A stretch of DNA of 64,000 bases from an uncultured Granulosicoccaceae bacterium (GTDB lineage Bacteria; Pseudomonadota; Gammaproteobacteria; Granulosicoccales; Granulosicoccaceae). Positions 1 to 7,980 of the stretch are shown here, piece after piece. Below the pieces are notes generated by a model. That model saw only the letters and a program-made list of their open reading frames with translations, was not told the DNA's origin and did no database searches. Both the position numbers and the translations under genes were made by a program. The stretch spans positions 38,152-102,151 of the forward strand of contig CALGNZ010000016.1 in NCBI GenBank assembly GCA_937957915.1. Direction: 5' to 3'. Each line of letters opens with the position of its first letter. Position 1 is the stretch's first letter.

Positions 1-939
1 CAGGAACAACAGACATACACAGAGTGGGAAAATAGCGACTATCGCGACGATGGGCCACTTGCAGCAAGCTGCCAGGCCTGTCACATGCCAAAGATCGACA
101 CCACGGTGACGTTGGCTTCTTCGGGCACTGATATCCGACGCTCAGGCTTCTCCGAGCATACCTTTCTCGGTGCAAACACTGTCATGCTGGACATGTTTGA
201 AAACTACAAGGACTTTCTGGGCATTCAGGCGGAAGGCTTTCCACAGGCTATAGAACGTAATCGCGAATTCCTGAAAACCTCAGCTGATCTGGAGATTCTC
301 GGCACTCGATCCGAAGACGACGCATTCGTGGTGACGCTGAAGATCACCAACAATACCGGGCACAAATTGCCTAGTGGTTATCCCTCACGCCGGGTATTCG
401 TACAGCTGGCGGTTACTGATGACAGTGGATCGGTGATATTCGAGTCTGGAAAAATTAATGACGATGGCAGCATTGTTGGTGCAGACGGCGATCGTAACTT
501 TAACAACATCGAGCCTCACTACAACTCCGTGATAAACGAAAATCAGGTACTGATCTTCGAGGCTGTCATGGGCAATGCCCGCGGTGAAACAACACATTCG
601 CTGGTGGAAGGCATTCGCTACCTTAAGGACAACAGGTTAACGCCTAAAGGTTTCAAAAAGGCAACAGCTGATAATGATATTGCCGTGATTGGCAGAGCAG
701 CTAATGATGACAACTTTGACGATGGCGCCGACTTGTTTGAGTATCGAATTCCGGTAACCGGCGGTGGCACCTACCAGGTGATCGCGAATTTAATCTATCA
801 ACCACTTGCATACGGGCACCTCGAGTACCTGTTTAGAGATACCGTTGTCCCCGAAGTGGATCAATTCAAGACCATCTATGACAACACAGAGCTGAAAACT
901 GAAACGATTTCCACCGCTATTGGCCAACACGTCCAGTAA
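1..939 (+). CDS. Multihaem cytochrome c family protein, C-terminal part
   Basis: The reading frame is open from the first base, so the gene starts outside the window; 312 codons are visible. Codons 24-28 (bases 70-84) read C-Q-A-C-H, a covalent c-type haem attachment site, so an apparent ATG at base 85 is internal. No further CxxCH is visible; the remaining haem sites would lie upstream. The rest is a beta-rich domain with the NNTGHKLPSGYPSRR motif and a following FESG motif, typical of the C-terminal domain of periplasmic or secreted multihaem cytochromes (family knowledge). The protein is presumably exported and carries electrons, but partner and haem number cannot be told. A perfect 9-bp hairpin follows the stop codon. 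Confidence 0.8.
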   Translation, partial: QEQQTYTEWENSDYRDDGPLAASCQACHMPKIDTTVTLASSGTDIRRSGFSEHTFLGANTVMLDMFENYKDFLGIQAEGFPQAIERNREFLKTSADLEILGTRSEDDAFVVTLKITNNTGHKLPSGYPSRRVFVQLAVTDDSGSVIFESGKINDDGSIVGADGDRNFNNIEPHYNSVINENQVLIFEAVMGNARGETTHSLVEGIRYLKDNRLTPKGFKKATADNDIAVIGRAANDDNFDDGADLFEYRIPVTGGGTYQVIANLIYQPLAYGHLEYLFRDTVVPEVDQFKTIYDNTELKTETISTAIGQHVQ

Positions 940-953
940 CAGCTGTCCAGTCT

Positions 954-975
954 CCCTGCTCACCCCTGAGCAGGG
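954..975 (+). terminator. Hairpin after the cytochrome gene
   Basis: CCCTGCTCA and TGAGCAGGG form a perfect 9-bp stem with a 4-nt loop, 15 bases after the cytochrome stop codon. There is no T-run after the stem, so it may end or protect the transcript with help from Rho rather than act as a classic intrinsic terminator. The remaining sequence up to the next gene at 1227 shows no clear promoter. Confidence 0.5.
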
Positions 976-1226
976 CTGCCTCTCCCGGCCAATTTCAACT
1001 CAACTGATCTTAGCCTCTCTGACCTTCTCGGCGCTCGGCTACCCTCTCCCACAACCTGCCGACACAAATACTTAACATTGCCAACCGAACTGATTCTAAA
1101 GGATTTACGCTCTACTCCGCTATCAACTGAGTAGCATGACGTTAGTAGAACAGATCAAACTGTACAGATCCTGACGGCGATCTACTTGCCCGGCAAAAAA
1201 TAAAAGAATTGGCAGGAATCCAGAAA

Positions 1227-3923
1227 ATGATGAAGCGGTCCATCAATAAACTCCGAGACAGATCACTACTAGCGCTGACAGTAACGCTATTGTTGTCTGC
1301 ATGCGGCTCAGGAAGTGACGATCAAACAGGTACCGATCAATTAACCGATCAGGTAGAGGATGTTACCGCAGCAGAAACTGCAGAACAGCCCGCTATCGGC
1401 GCTGCAACCGCAGCAGACTTTACTGCAATTCGAGTGGAAGCTGAGAACTTTTCGGCATCCACTGGTGGCTGGACCCTCACCGACCATCAAAACATTCCGA
1501 ACATATTGCCAGACCCGGATCCGCCGCATCACGGTAATGCCAGTGGTTTCGCCAATATGGAATTACTGCCGGATCGTCGGGTAACGCACGACGATGAGAA
1601 CATCGGTGGAGTTACCTTCTGGGGCGCCTCCGGCACCGGACCACGCCTTGAATACACTCTCGATATACCAGAGCCCGGAAGATACATGGTGTGGGTTAAG
1701 GCATTCTCTACCGGCACAGAAGACAATGGCATTCACGTGGGTCTGAACGGTGACGCGACACCAACTGGAGAACGCATTCAGTGGTGCGGTGGTAAAAATA
1801 ACTGGACCTGGTCAAGCGCGCAGCGGGTCGACGAGAATCATTGCGGCTTCACCAAAACTATCTTCCTCGAGATCGACAGCGCCGGTAACAACAACATTGT
1901 TTTCTACGCACGGGAAGATGGTTTCGAAATAGATCAGTTTATGCTGGTGAAAGACAACAGCGGTGGCAGCACTGACTGTGAACCGCAGGCCAACGATCAG
2001 CTCCGCTGCACAACGAATGGTCAGCATTCTGGTACTTACAATGTTCCCATAAGCTCTACCATAAACGGTAACACGGTCAGCGCGCCTCCGGCCAATCTGA
2101 TCGACATAGACATGGATCTTGACCTCACTGCCGACCGCCAGGCAGCCCTGACCGGAGACAGCGTTGAGTACACAGTGAAGCTGTCTAACAACGATACAAC
2201 GTACGCTGCTACCAATGTGAACGTACAAGTCAATTTCGACAACCTGCTGGCGTTTAACAGCAGCGCCGACTGTACATCTACGGGCGCCACTACGTTACAG
2301 TGCAGCCCTTCCGAAATAGCAGCCGGAAACAGTACGACTGTCAAGTTCAAACTAACCGTAAACGGTGAAGGTTCACCCAGAGTAGATGCCCAGGTTAGTC
2401 TGGACCAGACAGACAGTAACCCCGGTAACAATGCGGAGTCACAATCTATAACCAGCAGCCCGGCGATACCTGATTTCGATGGCACGCTCGGCCAACTCGC
2501 CAGCCCGAACGCTATTGGTTTAGTCGATACCGGCACTGGCACCTTGACGGTTAACAACATCGGTCTACAAACGATATCCGGCGCGACACTGCAGATTCAG
2601 GCCGATGGAATGGTCGCGATTGCATCGAACAGTTCCGCTTGCGTTGATTCTGCTCCGGTCTTGTGTAATTTGCAGGACATTGAACCGGGCGAAACTGTTC
2701 TACTACCGTTTACAGTAGTACCACAGGCTGCCGGAAGTGCCGCGATTACAAGCGTGTTGTCAGTAGCAGGAGATGAAGATCCAGCCAATAACACCGTCAC
2801 CTCAACAGTGCTGGTTAAAGATGAGCCCATTGCCTCCATCGCTAACAACGATGTTGCCATCGAAGCAGAGAGCTTCTACTCACAGGCACTGCAGGCTTCA
2901 TCAGAAAATGGCGTTCAGCTCGGTTGGTCAATCGACAACGGAAGCGTCTCACCGGCAATAAACCCTGATTCCGATCAAGGCGATCATTCCACCGCAAGTC
3001 TCAGCAGCTATGTAGAGTTCCTGCCTGACAACAGAGCATCAATTCAAGACCCACTCATTGGTGGCGCATCAAATTTTGCGCTGGGCGGAGAAAGCTCCAC
3101 GCTCGAGTACCGGGTGTTTATTGATAAAGTTGGTCAGTACTATGTCAATGCAAGGATTCGCGCAAACGATAGCGAGGACGCTACTATCCACGTTGGACTA
3201 AATGGAGTCTGGCCCGTGTCCGCAGCTTCCATCACTGTGTGCAATCCAGACGGTGACTGGCAATGGACCAACAATCAGCAACTGGACTCGTGCGACACCG
3301 GCGCTCACGCGACACTGGATGTCACTACACCTGGCATTCACAGTATAACGATCAGTACCGGCACAGACGGCGTAGAAGTAGACAAGTTGATACTGCGTCT
3401 GGACGATCCATCACTGCCCAGCGGTGTCAGCACAGACCAGCAGACTTTTACTTTTCCAGACCTTGATCTGGCTGTCGATGGCTCGATCGAGCGGTTGCGA
3501 CCAGCCACGGAAGATAAAGCACGAACTTTCGAGTTGAGAGTACATAACCTGGACGAGACAGCCGAGGCCTACGACATCAGCGTAATGATCGAGGGACTGG
3601 ACGCTACTATCGCCCCCGAGATTCTGGGTTTTGAAAGCTGTCAGGCCATCGAAGAGAGCATTGAGTGCAAAATTCACTCTATTCCTGCAGCAGGTGTTGC
3701 TGTAGCCAGTGTGAATATCGATGACATGGATCGAGAAATCGTGTCCACCGTTTCAGTGGCTGCAGCAAATGACACAGATCCGGCAAACAACTCTGTGGTT
3801 ACCACCTACGGTGGAGGCACACTGTCACTTAGCTTTCTGTTGCTGCTAATGCTGACCTGCTTGTCGTCAATTCGCAGGGAATCGAGCGCACAGCCGCGCA
3901 CGATTCTCGCCGCGAATCACTAA
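1227..3923 (+). CDS. Exported lipoprotein with two carbohydrate-binding-like domains, DUF11-like repeats and a C-terminal anchor
   Basis: 898 aa. The ATG at 1227 is preferred over an in-frame TTG at 1209 because AGGAA lies about 9 nt upstream. The N-terminus has a basic stretch, a hydrophobic core and a lipobox (LLSAC, Cys near residue 26). Two similar beta-sandwich domains follow (about residues 65-245 and 540-730). Both start with VEAE/IEAESF and carry an IHVGLNG motif, resembling modules attached to marine polysaccharide-active enzymes. Between and after them are DUF11/CARDB-like segments with paired cysteines (about 290-410, 415-535, 745-870). The end is GGG, a hydrophobic stretch and an Arg pair, like a GlyGly-CTERM sorting tail. 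No catalytic domain is seen, so an adhesin or matrix-binding role is inferred. The next gene starts 18 bp downstream. Confidence 0.75.
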   Translation: MMKRSINKLRDRSLLALTVTLLLSACGSGSDDQTGTDQLTDQVEDVTAAETAEQPAIGAATAADFTAIRVEAENFSASTGGWTLTDHQNIPNILPDPDPPHHGNASGFANMELLPDRRVTHDDENIGGVTFWGASGTGPRLEYTLDIPEPGRYMVWVKAFSTGTEDNGIHVGLNGDATPTGERIQWCGGKNNWTWSSAQRVDENHCGFTKTIFLEIDSAGNNNIVFYAREDGFEIDQFMLVKDNSGGSTDCEPQANDQLRCTTNGQHSGTYNVPISSTINGNTVSAPPANLIDIDMDLDLTADRQAALTGDSVEYTVKLSNNDTTYAATNVNVQVNFDNLLAFNSSADCTSTGATTLQCSPSEIAAGNSTTVKFKLTVNGEGSPRVDAQVSLDQTDSNPGNNAESQSITSSPAIPDFDGTLGQLASPNAIGLVDTGTGTLTVNNIGLQTISGATLQIQADGMVAIASNSSACVDSAPVLCNLQDIEPGETVLLPFTVVPQAAGSAAITSVLSVAGDEDPANNTVTSTVLVKDEPIASIANNDVAIEAESFYSQALQASSENGVQLGWSIDNGSVSPAINPDSDQGDHSTASLSSYVEFLPDNRASIQDPLIGGASNFALGGESSTLEYRVFIDKVGQYYVNARIRANDSEDATIHVGLNGVWPVSAASITVCNPDGDWQWTNNQQLDSCDTGAHATLDVTTPGIHSITISTGTDGVEVDKLILRLDDPSLPSGVSTDQQTFTFPDLDLAVDGSIERLRPATEDKARTFELRVHNLDETAEAYDISVMIEGLDATIAPEILGFESCQAIEESIECKIHSIPAAGVAVASVNIDDMDREIVSTVSVAAANDTDPANNSVVTTYGGGTLSLSFLLLLMLTCLSSIRRESSAQPRTILAANH

Positions 3924-3941
3924 TCGATTGAATAACCATTA

Positions 3942-6545
3942 ATGATAAATATTCTGAGACTAGATCTGCTTCCTGCCAGGCTATTTCTGGCAGCCAGCCT
4001 GTTGTTAACCGCATGCTCGGCAAGCGCGCAAACCTGGTCGATCGTTACAACAAGTGACGACAGCGCCCCGGAAGCACGACACGAGTCCGCAGCGACAGTC
4101 GTTAATGGCAAAATATACTTAATTGGCGGACGCAGCGAACGCGATGTGGACTCATATGACCCACTGACCAGCACCTGGGAGTCAGTCGCGCCGGCGCCAC
4201 TTGAACTACATCATTTTCAGTCTGTCGTTTATGCCGGTAAAATTTTTATTATCGGTGCATTTACCTGTTGCTACCCAACGGAGCCAACCGTCGCAGACAT
4301 ACATGTTTTCGACCCTGCGACCAGCACCTGGTCGATTGAGGGCAGCATGCCTGCCGATCGACTTCGTGGTGCGGCCGGCACTGTCGTATACCAGAACAAG
4401 ATATACGTCATTGGTGGCAATACTATGGGCCATGACGGAGGCGCGGTAAACTGGTTCGATGAATACGACCCGGCAACCGGTATCTGGCGGGTACTACCCG
4501 ATGCACCTTATGCTCGCGACCATTTCACTGCCGCCATTGCAGACGGTAAACTGATTGCTGCAGGCGGGCGTCAATCGCAAAGAAGTTTTGCCAATACCGT
4601 TGCAGCTACAGACGTCTACGACTTCGGTTCCGGCACCTGGATCTCAACCTCGCACAATATTCCGACACAGCGAGCGGGAACAATGACCGAGGTCTACGAC
4701 GACAAAGTCTATGTGATGGGTGGTGAATCCGGATTTCAGAGCAGTGCCCATGCAGAGGTACAGGTTTTTGATCCGGCCACCGGGCTATGGAGCCAACTGG
4801 ACCCTATGCTCAACCCGCGTCACGCAGGCGGCAGTGCGCTCATCGGCAATGACCTGCATGTTTTTTCAGGTAGTAATCTACGCGGTGCGCTAGGCGAATT
4901 CGACGCCCATGAAAAAATTGACCTGAGCCTTGCCAGCCTTACTCCTCTGGACGGTACCCCGCCGCTGTTGATCACACAGGACTCAGACGCTGACGGTGTG
5001 CCAGACTACGAAGAAACTACGGTGCATGGAACCGACCCGTCAAAGTACGATACTGACGATGACGGCATAAACGATCACGATGAACTGTTCCTTACCAACA
5101 CGGACCCGAACGCCCCTGATACTGATAGCGATGGTATTGACGATAACAAGGAACTGGAACTCAACCTTGATCCCAACAATCCGGACTCTGATGCCGATCA
5201 GATTAGTGACGGCGATGAAATAAACGTCTATAAAAGTTCACCGTATACAGATGACTCTGACAACGACGGTTTAAAGGATGGAGACGAAGTTCTGGTACAC
5301 GGCTCAAGTCCCTCGGATACAGATACCGATGACGACAATCTTCCCGATAGTTTCGAAATTCAGACACTGGGATCGAACCCTGCCAACCCGGACACTGATA
5401 ACGATGGCCTGCGCGATGACCTGGAATACAATTCGTACGGTACCAACCCTAAGGTGGCTGACAGTGATGGTGACTCCATCAGTGACGGTGTGGAAGTTAA
5501 TACCTACCAAAGCAACCCGCTGTCCGATGACTCGGATGGCGACGGAATAAAAGATGGCGACGAGGTCGCTGCCGGTTCAAGCCTGACAAACACCGATGAA
5601 GATGGCGACGGCCTGCTCAATAGCGCTGAAGGTCAACAGGACACTGATGGCGACGGCATCGCCAACTACATCGACAGAGACAGCGACAACGATGGCATAC
5701 CAGATCTGATCGAAAATGGTTTCACCGATGTCGACCGCGACGGAATTCTGGATACGCTAGAAGAGATAAATTTAGCTAATGAAAAAATAGTTGAAGAGGC
5801 AGAGCCGCAGGAAGAGGAAGCTGAAGTAACAGCACCGATAGTCGACAGCCCGCAGCCGCAACCGACCGTAAGGGATACCAGATCGCTCTCGCTGGAAGAC
5901 GAAGGTTCTGAGAATTCAAATAACACCGCTAATACAGATGATGCAGGCTCCTTAGAAGCGTCACCCGCAACGGTTGCTCCGACAGCTATCGCGATAGCAC
6001 TGGATAGCGACGGTGATGGTGTACCGAACTATATCGACCTGGATTCTGATCAGGACGGTATTTCAGATCTGGTTGAATCATCTTCAGATTTCACCAGCAA
6101 TGCATTGACCCTTGCTCAATTCACCGATGCTAACCTGGATGGTCTGGACGACGGCTATAGCACCGAAGGTGCAGTGCATCCCGTAGATTCCGATGCTGAC
6201 GGTACGCCAAACTTTCTGGACACCGACAGCAACAACAACGGCACTTTTGATCTTGTCGAGGCTGGCAACGACGATATTGACAATGACGGCAAACTGGACT
6301 CAGTGGTTGATGCTAACAACGACGGCATCGCAGATCTCGGAATACCGCTATTGGGTGAGGCACTGGCCGACGTTGACAACGATAACGTGCCAGACCTGAT
6401 AGATACCGAACTTGTTGTAGGAGGCAGCTTCGGGTGCACTATCGCAAATGCCGGTAACAAACCGACTGTGGACCCTTCCCTGCCGGCGCTCCTGATGCTG
6501 ATGGTGATCCAGTTGTTTCGTCGGAAGACGACGGTAATCAGATAG
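3942..6545 (+). CDS. Kelch-repeat and thrombospondin-type-3-repeat surface protein with C-terminal sorting tail
   Basis: 867 aa. A signal peptide (hydrophobic core, LLTAC then SASAQ) could be cut as a lipoprotein or by signal peptidase I. Residues about 40-325 contain kelch motifs (IYLIGG, IYVIGG, VYVMGG with Y/F-DP-T-W spacing), predicting a beta-propeller. From about 346 to 600 runs a ladder of thrombospondin type 3 repeats (DTDSDGIDD, DSDGDSISDG), each a calcium-binding loop. An acidic Glu/Pro-rich linker (600-685) leads to a second set of such repeats (685-835). The C-terminus has a lone Cys, then DPSLPALL, a hydrophobic stretch and RRK, resembling DPxLP-type CTERM tails such as JDVT-CTERM (from memory). 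It probably forms an operon with the lipoprotein 18 bp upstream. The ligand is unknown; a surface or matrix role is inferred. Confidence 0.8.
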   Translation: MINILRLDLLPARLFLAASLLLTACSASAQTWSIVTTSDDSAPEARHESAATVVNGKIYLIGGRSERDVDSYDPLTSTWESVAPAPLELHHFQSVVYAGKIFIIGAFTCCYPTEPTVADIHVFDPATSTWSIEGSMPADRLRGAAGTVVYQNKIYVIGGNTMGHDGGAVNWFDEYDPATGIWRVLPDAPYARDHFTAAIADGKLIAAGGRQSQRSFANTVAATDVYDFGSGTWISTSHNIPTQRAGTMTEVYDDKVYVMGGESGFQSSAHAEVQVFDPATGLWSQLDPMLNPRHAGGSALIGNDLHVFSGSNLRGALGEFDAHEKIDLSLASLTPLDGTPPLLITQDSDADGVPDYEETTVHGTDPSKYDTDDDGINDHDELFLTNTDPNAPDTDSDGIDDNKELELNLDPNNPDSDADQISDGDEINVYKSSPYTDDSDNDGLKDGDEVLVHGSSPSDTDTDDDNLPDSFEIQTLGSNPANPDTDNDGLRDDLEYNSYGTNPKVADSDGDSISDGVEVNTYQSNPLSDDSDGDGIKDGDEVAAGSSLTNTDEDGDGLLNSAEGQQDTDGDGIANYIDRDSDNDGIPDLIENGFTDVDRDGILDTLEEINLANEKIVEEAEPQEEEAEVTAPIVDSPQPQPTVRDTRSLSLEDEGSENSNNTANTDDAGSLEASPATVAPTAIAIALDSDGDGVPNYIDLDSDQDGISDLVESSSDFTSNALTLAQFTDANLDGLDDGYSTEGAVHPVDSDADGTPNFLDTDSNNNGTFDLVEAGNDDIDNDGKLDSVVDANNDGIADLGIPLLGEALADVDNDNVPDLIDTELVVGGSFGCTIANAGNKPTVDPSLPALLMLMVIQLFRRKTTVIR

Positions 6546-6576
6546 GCATATTCCAACGCAAAGGAATAAAGGAATT

Positions 6577-6597
6577 GGAGTCTCGAGTTGAGACTCC
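6577..6597. terminator. Hairpin between convergent genes
   Basis: GGAGTCTC and GAGACTCC form a perfect 8-bp stem with a 5-nt loop, between the plus-strand kelch gene and the minus-strand glycosyltransferase gene. The position suits a shared terminator, but neither side carries a strong T-run. Confidence 0.4.
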
Positions 6598-6754
6598 GCT
6601 CTTATGCCACGGCAACAACAACAAATTGAGCTTCCGGATGCATCAATCGGCGCTTAGCTGACCGTCGTGCCATATAACAATGTCGTCGCATGAAAGACTA
6701 TATCTCTTTAACGGCATCTTTTTTTGCCTGACACCAAATGCCAGAGGGCGCCAA

Positions 6755-7675
6755 CTACGCTGTCTCAAGTTCTCTCTGGCGCAGATGATCAAACTCTGCA
6801 ATTCGACGAGCCAGGGAATTATCCTGCAACAACACACCATCTTTGATGAGCCGAGCCTGTTTGGCGTGGTCGATGACATACTTGCCATATTCAACATCAA
6901 GTAAGCCATTCTGAAAACTCTTGTACCAGCCTCGCAGATGCCAGTTGATATCGTTTCCGAAGCGCTCATTGTGCAAAATGCTACTCCCGTGATTAACCAC
7001 TTTTTTTCTAAACTGTTCAAACGTTCTTAGCGGGTAGTGTGCAATCGTAACGTGCCTGCTATCTATCTTGTGGCCGCTATGTGCAGCGGCGTGATTACCC
7101 ATGGCAATACTCCGCAAGCCACTCAGCCGGCTGGCAACTTTATGGCCCTGGAGGGTAATCAACACATTGTCCAGCGCATCAATGGTGTTAGCTACCGGGT
7201 TCTTCACCACCTTGAGCCGATTATGATAAAAGCGGTACCCGGTTGACTCGATGTCGTCAACAGCCGGAAGGTAGTTAAAGCGCGCACAGTTCAACACCCC
7301 GACATCTGCTACTTGAGCCTCTTGCAGATCTCGAAATATTGCGTCGGGCAAAGACGACCCTTTGGTCGACCAAAACTCGTCAGCGTCATTATTGATGACC
7401 CAGTCAACATTTGTGTTATCCCGCAACCACTCAGCCATACGTGTCACCCAGAGATCCTGATCAATGGTATGTTTTGGCTCATCAATAATATGCAGATTAA
7501 ACCGACGGCTCAGTGCTTCAAGCTTTTCTCTGGTGCCATCAGTTGACCCGTTGTCAGTCACAATAAACGTGTCAACACCGAGTGCGGCATGAAAGCAGAT
7601 ATTCTCTTGAATAATATCGACTTCGTCTCGGACGAGGAGTGACATCGCCACTTTCAATCTTCGATTTACGCTCAT
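6755..7675 (-). CDS. Glycosyltransferase family 2-like protein
   Basis: 306 aa from the ATG at 7675, chosen because AAGGG lies 5 nt upstream; the open frame runs 98 codons further upstream but that part looks non-coding. The start MSVNRRLKVAMSLLVRDE, then DNGSTDGT and the NNDADEFW segment (about residue 110), matches the GT2-like family that transfers sugars from nucleotide sugars, with the aspartates of the DxD-like motif visible. No membrane segment is seen, so it is probably cytoplasmic. It lies alone on the minus strand among exported-protein genes and diverges from the nine-repeat protein gene at 7981. Acceptor and sugar cannot be told. Confidence 0.8.
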   Translation of the reverse strand: MSVNRRLKVAMSLLVRDEVDIIQENICFHAALGVDTFIVTDNGSTDGTREKLEALSRRFNLHIIDEPKHTIDQDLWVTRMAEWLRDNTNVDWVINNDADEFWSTKGSSLPDAIFRDLQEAQVADVGVLNCARFNYLPAVDDIESTGYRFYHNRLKVVKNPVANTIDALDNVLITLQGHKVASRLSGLRSIAMGNHAAAHSGHKIDSRHVTIAHYPLRTFEQFRKKVVNHGSSILHNERFGNDINWHLRGWYKSFQNGLLDVEYGKYVIDHAKQARLIKDGVLLQDNSLARRIAEFDHLRQRELETA

Positions 7676-7980
7676 GAAACCCTTTTTGATGTTCTGGTCT
7701 GTCACCGAGCAATTCACCTGCTCATGGTCGACGATCGGTCGCCGAAAGCCCCTTCCTGTCGCAAGGGGTGTACCACTCGGGGCTCGTATTTGTGTCCATC
7801 GCCTCTGCGTTAGTACAAGGCATTCCCCAAAAAATTGACACCCTACCCAAATGAAGACCGAATAATTAAACACCGATCCGGTGTTGCCCGGCAATAAAAG
7901 TGTGATCGAACTATCATTATGCAGTTGACGGGTTCTACATAATTCGCGGTTCGACCCGAATGTGTTCACCTGCTCAAATT
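7676..7980. promoter_or_regulatory. Divergent promoter region with a 12-bp direct repeat
   Basis: This 305-bp gap must hold the promoters of the glycosyltransferase (minus) and the nine-repeat protein (plus). The 12-mer TTCACCTGCTCA occurs at 7713-7724 and again at 7965-7976, just before the plus-strand ATG at 7981. The two copies could be operator half-sites or chance. No convincing -35/-10 pair stands out on either strand. Confidence 0.4.

Noticed and set aside
85..939. Taking the ATG at 85 as the start of the first gene
   Set aside because: The frame is open upstream to base 1 and contains a CxxCH haem site directly before this Met, so the gene begins outside the window.
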